This document shows positions 31,777 through 36,186 of a stretch of DNA of 36,186 nt, in pieces. Source of the stretch: Labilithrix sp. (GTDB lineage: Bacteria; Myxococcota_A; Polyangia; Polyangiales; Polyangiaceae). The notes beneath the pieces are model-generated. The model searched no databases. It saw only the letters and a program-made list of their open reading frames with translations, and was not told the DNA's origin. Position 1 is the first letter of the stretch, and each line of letters opens with the position of its first letter. The stretch lies in NCBI GenBank assembly GCA_028287065.1, contig JAQBQJ010000444.1, positions 1 through 36,186 on the forward strand, in the 5' to 3' direction. A program made the position numbers and the translations under genes.

Positions 31777-32115
31777 TCAATTGGCGGCGGGCGGCGCCGA
31801 CGAGGGCTTCTTCTTCCCGAAGACCTCGTCCCAGCCCTCGCGGTACGCATCGGTCGCGACGTTCGCGGGACCCTTCGTCAGCGCGGGCGGGCGATAGCTG
31901 TCGGTGACGTCGCACACGCGAGGGTTGTCCTTGCGCGGCGAGAGCGTCACGACCTCGCCGGTGATGGGACGTCCTTCCTGCAGGGCGCGGAGCTCGCCGG
32001 TCTCGAGCTTCTCGTCCCGCGCGCGCAGCACGTGCACGCCGCCCCCGTCGGAGGTCGGCGGACCGAGGACGACCACGTCTGTCGCGGCTTTATCCTTCGC
32101 GGGCGCGTCGGACAT
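31777..32115 (-). CDS. Uncharacterised 112-residue protein
   Basis: 112 residues from ATG 32115. No signal peptide or TM helix. The central part (about 13-65) looks like small beta strands (DVVVLGPPTSDGGGVHVLRARDEKLETGEL, GRPITGEVVTLSPR); the C-terminus is Lys/Pro/Ala-rich. A TATACA hexamer and an AAGGAT segment lie just before the ATG, which could be a -10 and/or ribosome site. The opposite-strand frame is open but has no coding features. I do not recognise a family. Confidence 0.7.
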   Translation of the reverse strand: MSDAPAKDKAATDVVVLGPPTSDGGGVHVLRARDEKLETGELRALQEGRPITGEVVTLSPRKDNPRVCDVTDSYRPPALTKGPANVATDAYREGWDEVFGKKKPSSAPPAAN

Positions 32116-32121
32116 ATCCTT

Positions 32122-32127
32122 TGTATA
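32122..32127 (-). promoter_or_regulatory. -10-like hexamer TATACA, six bases before ATG
   Basis: TATACA on the minus strand, then AAGGAT, then ATG 32115. AAGGAT might act as a ribosome site if transcription starts further upstream, so this is the most ambiguous of the set. Confidence 0.3.
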
Positions 32128-32141
32128 GCGCGGGCCGCCGC

Positions 32142-32909
32142 TCAGTGCCCGATATGACCGCAGAGCGGGTCGTGGTCGTTGCAGGGCGGCCCGTCGTTCA
32201 GGCCCTTCGGGTGGGACGAGTCCCGCGGACCCCTCGGCACGATCGGTCCCGTGGCGGGGGGCTTCACGACCACCGCCGGAGGCTTCCGGACAGCCGCGAG
32301 ATCGCTCTGCAGGTCCGCGGTCGCCTTCTCGAGCTCCGCGATGCGTGCCTTCTGATCGTCGACGCGCCGTCCGAGCTCGTCCGCGCGGGCTTCGGCGCTC
32401 GCCGTCGAACGATCGAGCTCCGCGATCCGCTTGTCCGATGCGGGCTTCGAGACCGCGAAGAACAGCACGAGACACATCGCGAGACACACGGCAGCGCCGG
32501 CGAGGCCGCTCGCGACGAACGCGCCGGGCCCCGGCCTCTTCACCGTCTCGGCGCGCAGCCGTTGGAGCTCGAGCTCGTGGCGGCGTTCGCGCTCGGCCTC
32601 TTCCGCGCGGGTGCGCGCCTCGACGGTGATGCGAGCCTGTTCGACGGTGGCACGCTGCATCGCCTCGCGTCGTGCCTCCTCTTCCATCTCGCGGAAGCGG
32701 GTGCGCTCGCGTTCTTCGGCGGTCGCGCGCTCGCGCGCTTCGAGCTCGGCGCGCTCGCGGAGCTCCGCTTCGCGGCGCGCGGCGACCTCCGCATGCTCGC
32801 GGGCCTCGCGGGCCTCGCGCTCATGACGGATACGATCGTCTTCGAGCTTCATCAGCTCCTTCAGGGAGAAGTTGACGCTCTCGTCTCGTCGCTCGGGACC
32901 ACCGGTCAT
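32142..32909 (-). CDS. Coiled coil - TM - coiled coil protein with C-terminal Cys/His cluster
   Basis: 255 residues from ATG 32909 (GAGG ribosome site upstream); a GTG at 32963 would add 18 residues. Residues 18-121 are a long Glu/Arg-rich coiled coil starting after SLKELMKLEDD; 130-153 is a TM helix containing two Cys; 158-208 is a second, heptad-like coiled coil (RIAELDRSTASAEARADELG); then a Pro-rich tail ending in CNDHDPLCGHIGH (243-255), where two Cys and three His in 13 residues could bind a metal. The N-terminus is probably cytoplasmic and the C-terminus periplasmic. It may tether or scaffold envelope partners. No family is recognised. Confidence 0.75.
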   Translation of the reverse strand: MTGGPERRDESVNFSLKELMKLEDDRIRHEREAREAREHAEVAARREAELRERAELEARERATAEERERTRFREMEEEARREAMQRATVEQARITVEARTRAEEAERERRHELELQRLRAETVKRPGPGAFVASGLAGAAVCLAMCLVLFFAVSKPASDKRIAELDRSTASAEARADELGRRVDDQKARIAELEKATADLQSDLAAVRKPPAVVVKPPATGPIVPRGPRDSSHPKGLNDGPPCNDHDPLCGHIGH

Positions 32910-32972
32910 GCGTACCTCGCGCGTTCCGACACGCTCCGGTCGCGACGCCTTGGGCGCCCCCACTAGAAACCT

Positions 32973-33563
32973 TCAGCGATAGGGAAATTCAGGGCGATGC
33001 CAGCTCGCGAGGCTGACGACGACGTCGCGCGCCGAGTCGAGGAGGAGGGGGTTCATCTCCACGCCGGACCAGGTCAGCGTCACCGTCGCACCGTCGCTGC
33101 CCAGCCACACGTCGTGTCGTTCGTCGAGGCACACGAGGTCCTCCATCGAGGTCTCGAGCCACGCGCGTGCCTCGTCGGCGGCCATGCCGTGGAAGTGGTA
33201 CGCCTGATCGAAGGCGTCGAGGCCCACGAGGTGCTCGTCTTTTGCGCGGAGCCGAAGCGCGCGACCGATCGACCCGCGCTGCACGACGGCGACCTTCGCG
33301 GTCGGTCCTTTCGTGACGGGGGCGCGCACGCGGGTCTTCAGGTTGCCGGAGATCTTCACGAGGTCGATCGTGAACGCGACGTCGCTCTTCGTTCCCTCGA
33401 CGCGCGGGCTCTCCTTGCTGCGCGCGGCAGGCACGTAGAGATGCGAGCGCCAATGCGCGTAGCGCTCGAGCGTGCGCGACGCGTGGATGCGACGTCGCAT
33501 CTGCGCGCCCGATGCTCCGGCGGCGAGCGCCAGCGTTGCACCGATCACGACGAGCTCGATCAT
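32973..33563 (-). CDS. Uncharacterised membrane-anchored 196-residue protein
   Basis: 196 residues from ATG 33563; GTG 33584 would add seven residues (the next in-frame option). An N-terminal hydrophobic helix (2-20) precedes a basic stretch (QMRRRIHASRT) and a soluble alpha/beta domain without recognisable motifs; DAFDQAYHFHGMAADEARAWLE and DERHDVWLGSDGATVTLTWSG are its most distinctive segments. The GGAA just before the ATG is a weak ribosome site. It lies 61 bases downstream of the VWC-like lipoprotein gene on the same strand. No function is proposed. Confidence 0.65.
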   Translation of the reverse strand: MIELVVIGATLALAAGASGAQMRRRIHASRTLERYAHWRSHLYVPAARSKESPRVEGTKSDVAFTIDLVKISGNLKTRVRAPVTKGPTAKVAVVQRGSIGRALRLRAKDEHLVGLDAFDQAYHFHGMAADEARAWLETSMEDLVCLDERHDVWLGSDGATVTLTWSGVEMNPLLLDSARDVVVSLASWHRPEFPYR

Positions 33564-33624
33564 GCGTTCCGGAAAGCATGACACCGCGATGGGCGCCGTG
33601 CTTCCCGGAAAACGACGCGCGAAA

Positions 33625-34389
33625 TCAGTGCGAGAGAGCTTCGCAGCCGCAACCGCACGTGTTCTGGAAGCTGCGCTGGTTCGACGCGCACACGTAGCGG
33701 ATGGTCTGGCACGTCGTCGGCGTGCCGATGTAGTTGCGCCACCACTCGTTGTCCGGGTCGCACGCCAGGCATGCCTTCTTGGTGCACGCGACGCTGCCGG
33801 TCGTGCCGCACGAGCACGTGTTGCAGCCGTCGGTCGACGGGAAGCTCGCGCCGGGGCTGTACGTGTCGCCGTCGTAGCTGCAGGTGACCGCCGCCTGCGA
33901 CTTGATCGTGAGCTTCACCGTGAAGGTGGCGTCGAGGAGATCGTAGTCGCGGAACACGGCGCGGTACGCGCGCGACGCGGTGCCGGCGGGGACCTTGTAG
34001 ACGACCTTCGAGTCGAGCGTGGCGCTCGATGCGTCGTCGTTGGCCGCGACGACGTCGAACGCCGAGGTCGTGATCCAGCCCATGGCATCGCCGTAGACGG
34101 ACTTCACGTCGACCGTGATCTCGTCGCCGCCCTTGGCGGAGAAGCCGTAGGCGCGGTAGCGCGGCGGGTCGTTGTAGTACGTGGACTTGGTCTCGCCGTT
34201 GGCGATCTGACCGAGGTACTTCGGCGAGGCGAGGCGGAGCTCGCTCTCGTAGCTGTCGACATTCTCTTTCGACGCCGCTTCGGAGCTGGAGCAGCCGGTC
34301 AACGCGCTGAGCGCGCCCACGACACCGACGACGATGAAACCACCGGCGAAACGAGAAACACGCGAAACACGCGAAAAACGAGACGACAT
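33625..34389 (-). CDS. Lipoprotein with PPC-like and VWC-like Cys-rich domains
   Basis: 254 residues from ATG 34389, with GGAGGG nine bases upstream. The signal peptide starts with a serine/arginine repeat (RFSRVSRVSRF) and ends in LTGC (lipobox Cys33). Residues about 52-163 are beta-rich and look like a bacterial pre-peptidase C-terminal (PPC) type domain. Residues about 170-209 have a VWC-like Cys pattern (CSYDGDTYSPGASF, CNTCSCGTTGSVACTKKAC), followed by a second Cys-rich tail (C227 to C249, ending CGCGCE). Such modules are common in surface or outer-membrane-anchored proteins of myxobacteria and are held by disulfides outside the cell. The substrate or partner is unknown. Confidence 0.8.
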   Translation of the reverse strand: MSSRFSRVSRVSRFAGGFIVVGVVGALSALTGCSSSEAASKENVDSYESELRLASPKYLGQIANGETKSTYYNDPPRYRAYGFSAKGGDEITVDVKSVYGDAMGWITTSAFDVVAANDDASSATLDSKVVYKVPAGTASRAYRAVFRDYDLLDATFTVKLTIKSQAAVTCSYDGDTYSPGASFPSTDGCNTCSCGTTGSVACTKKACLACDPDNEWWRNYIGTPTTCQTIRYVCASNQRSFQNTCGCGCEALSH

Positions 34390-34443
34390 TATCCAAGACC
34401 CTCCGCGACCCTGACCCCGCCCTATCGACCCGTCCCGGCTTCC

Positions 34444-34480
34444 TCCTCCGGGGGCCGATGTCCGGCGCCGTCCCGGAGGA
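34444..34480. other. GC-rich hairpin in the 244-base divergent gap
   Basis: TCCTCCGGG at 34444-34452 pairs perfectly with CCCGGAGGA at 34472-34480 around a 19-base loop. It lies between two divergent lipoprotein genes (starts 34389 and 34634). It could be a regulatory structure or a binding site; no terminator is expected here. Apart from this and an A/T-rich stretch next to 34634, I see nothing in the gap. Confidence 0.4.
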
Positions 34481-34633
34481 CGTCGCGAGCTCGGCCGGAT
34501 CAATGGACGCGGCGGTCTAGCTCCGGAACCGTGTATGGTCAAGGGCGATACCGGCGGATATTTCACCTTCTCCTGGATCCGGGAACTTCGGGCTCGCGCA
34601 GGCGACATTGATTGTCATGGGGTCGGCAAAACC

Positions 34634-36186
34634 ATGCGAATTGATTCGGTAAATATTTCTCCACAAACTCTCGGCCACGGCGCTCGCCGGCTTCGGGCGG
34701 TGCTCCTCCTCTCTGTTCTCTCCTCTCTCGGGGCGGCGTGCGGAGGGAGCCCGGCGCCGGGCCCGGTCGCGCCGGCAGCTCCTCCCGTTTCCGCTCCGAG
34801 TGGAACCACGACCGCGCTCGCGATCCCGCCGCCCGCGGCCGATCCCTTCGCGGCCCCGGCGTCTCCGCGCGACGAGGACGCGGCGACCGCGCCGGAAGAG
34901 CCGCCGCTCGATCTCGAGCCGTGGAAGAGGGCGAAGACCGCGAAGGGCGTGTCTGCGCCGCCGCCGTCGTGCGCGGCCTACGCGAACCGCGCACCGGGCA
35001 AGGAGCACACCGGCCTCATCGAGGCGTTCGCCGAGAAGGATCCCGCGAAGCGCGACGCTCGGCTCGTGGCGATCTCGAAGACGGCGGCCATGTTGGCTGG
35101 CGCTTGGACTCTGATGATCCGTGCGGAGCTCGCGCCGATCGAATGTGCGGACGCGATCATCGATCCGTTCCTGCAAGCGTACTCGCCGGCGTCGAGCACC
35201 GAGACGCCGTCCAGGCTGCAGACGCTCGTTGGGTTCTCTCTCGCGGCGAAGCTCTCGCGCACCGCAACTGCTCCGCCGGCGATGGGCGCGATCCGCGACA
35301 AGGAGAAGGTGAAAGCCTTCATCGGTGGGCCGCTGAAGACGTGGCTCGTCGAGCAGTCGACGGCGATCGAGGTGCTGTCCTCCGGCGCCGCTGGACTGAC
35401 CGGTTACGCGCGCGGGGTTGCCGCGATCGAGGCAGGCATCGCCGAGCTGCGCCTCGTCGACAAGATGCGGAGCGCGCCCGTGCCCGCGACGTGGGATCCC
35501 GAGCTCAAGGCGATCTACGAAGCAGCTCTCGACGAGGCGCTCGAGCCACGCAAGAAGCGCGGACGCGACGCGGCGCTCGTTGGGATGAGCGACTTCGCAC
35601 GCGAAGGCATCTTTCGGGATTCGCGGGTCGATCGCGCTCGCACGCTCTTGTCGAAGCTGTACGGAGGGCGCCGCATCGACGCGCTCGACGGGCTCCTGGT
35701 CCCTGTCGTCGTCGTCACGCCGCCGATGACCACGAAGGAGCTCGCGATCGCGAACGTGCCGTCCACGTGGCTCGAGAACCCGGAGATCATCAATCCCGAG
35801 GAACCGCGGATCCTGACTCGAGGCGTGACGCGGCAGATGCGCAAGCGATTCGCCACGAACCCGGACTCCGCGGCGCCGGAGGTGCGCTCCGCCTACGCTC
35901 GCACGCGCTTCGACATGGGCCGCGTGTACTGGCGGCGCGTCGACTTCGTCGAGGCGGCACATGGCGCGAAGGGAAGCAAAAAGCCCGAGGATCGTCTGAC
36001 CCTCGCGCTGTCACTCGCGCTCGCGCAGGGACCGAACGGCGCCGCCGAGATGATGCGCGCGCCCACGCCCGCGGCGCTCGATCTGCGCCACACCGAGGCG
36101 CTCGAAGCGCTCGCCGCCGAAGGCGGTCCGCTCGCCGGCCTCGCGGCGTACGACGCGGCGCATCTCCGTGCGCTCTCGCCGCCCGA
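34634..36186 (+). CDS. Large lipoprotein of unknown function, 3' partial
   Basis: The + frame from ATG 34634 stays open to the right edge (517 codons and two bases). The first 16 residues are encoded by unusually A/T-rich DNA; then GARRLRAVLLLSVLSSLGAAC gives a basic n-region, hydrophobic core and lipobox Cys38. A Pro/Ala/Thr linker with acidic residues (about 40-105) leads to a largely helical domain with Cys113 in PPPSCAAYANR and Cys172, rich in Ala, Glu and Arg (for example KAIYEAALDEALEPRKKRGRDAAL), resembling TPR-like or surface helical lipoproteins. The opposite strand also has a long open frame, but it lacks any export signal or motif. No family is recognised, and the C-terminus is outside the window. 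Confidence 0.72.
   Translation, partial: MRIDSVNISPQTLGHGARRLRAVLLLSVLSSLGAACGGSPAPGPVAPAAPPVSAPSGTTTALAIPPPAADPFAAPASPRDEDAATAPEEPPLDLEPWKRAKTAKGVSAPPPSCAAYANRAPGKEHTGLIEAFAEKDPAKRDARLVAISKTAAMLAGAWTLMIRAELAPIECADAIIDPFLQAYSPASSTETPSRLQTLVGFSLAAKLSRTATAPPAMGAIRDKEKVKAFIGGPLKTWLVEQSTAIEVLSSGAAGLTGYARGVAAIEAGIAELRLVDKMRSAPVPATWDPELKAIYEAALDEALEPRKKRGRDAALVGMSDFAREGIFRDSRVDRARTLLSKLYGGRRIDALDGLLVPVVVVTPPMTTKELAIANVPSTWLENPEIINPEEPRILTRGVTRQMRKRFATNPDSAAPEVRSAYARTRFDMGRVYWRRVDFVEAAHGAKGSKKPEDRLTLALSLALAQGPNGAAEMMRAPTPAALDLRHTEALEALAAEGGPLAGLAAYDAAHLRALSPP

Noticed and set aside
34340..34385. Tandem CGCGAAACA-type repeat near the lipoprotein start
   Set aside because: It lies inside the coding sequence and encodes the SRVSRVSRF part of the signal peptide; with only two to three units it does not need a separate explanation.
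34517..35962. Minus-strand open frame of 481 codons
   Set aside because: It is the mirror of the + strand lipoprotein gene starting at 34634. Its product is Arg/Gly/Ala-rich with no motif or export signal, as expected for an antisense frame in GC-rich DNA.

Overview
The window comes from a very GC-rich genome whose genes show strong G/C third-position bias. A MYXO-CTERM-like sorting tail (gene at 30203-30769), many lipoproteins with low-complexity linkers, FG-GAP and VWC-like secreted proteins and an acyl-CoA dehydrogenase/kinase pair suggest a myxobacterium (Myxococcota, probably Polyangiales). That placement is inference from gene content. I see no rRNA, tRNA, CRISPR array, insertion sequence or phage gene.

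Layout. 1-168: the Gly/Arg-rich end of a + strand gene and a shared hairpin. 169-4233 (-): a two-domain PPK2-type polyphosphate kinase, then a coupled regulatory operon (ECF sigma factor, zinc-finger anti-sigma, and a membrane protein joining an STN-like domain to a bactofilin-like repeat). 4365-9191: a small membrane protein, a YdcF/SanA-type DUF218 protein, a Tat/lipobox esterase, a metallophosphoesterase lipoprotein coupled to a Cys-rich lipoprotein with an internal repeat, and a BON-domain protein. 9239-12848: an aminotransferase and an APH-type kinase divergent from an ACAD10/11-like acyl-CoA dehydrogenase. 12884-18041 (+): an unknown protein, a chlorite-dismutase-family haem protein, a MORN-like protein, a small His-containing membrane protein, a long hairpin and an FG-GAP lipoprotein. 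18045-20477: a lipoprotein with a complete pyroglutamyl-peptidase triad, a 143-base nested palindrome and an aldose-epimerase-like protein.

20491-30122 (-) is the centrepiece: seven genes, six junctions, five of which overlap and one has a 9-base gap. In transcription order they are galE, a GT4-type glycosyltransferase, glf (UDP-galactopyranose mutase), a GH2 glycosidase, galT, galK, and a GH1-like glycosidase fused to an RmlD-like reductase. Together they could release galactose, pass it through the Leloir pathway to UDP-galactose, convert that to UDP-galactofuranose and transfer it to a glycan. A six-codon open frame lies directly in front of galE with an ATGA overlap.

30203-36186: the MYXO-CTERM-like protein, an alpha/beta hydrolase, three little-characterised proteins (one coiled coil-TM-coiled coil), a VWC-like lipoprotein, and a lipoprotein gene that runs off the right edge.

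Two features cut across the window. Many genes have a -10-like TAnnnT hexamer 6-7 bases before the start codon, as expected for leaderless transcripts. Five convergent gene pairs meet with 0-13 bases between stop codons, leaving no room for ordinary intrinsic terminators.
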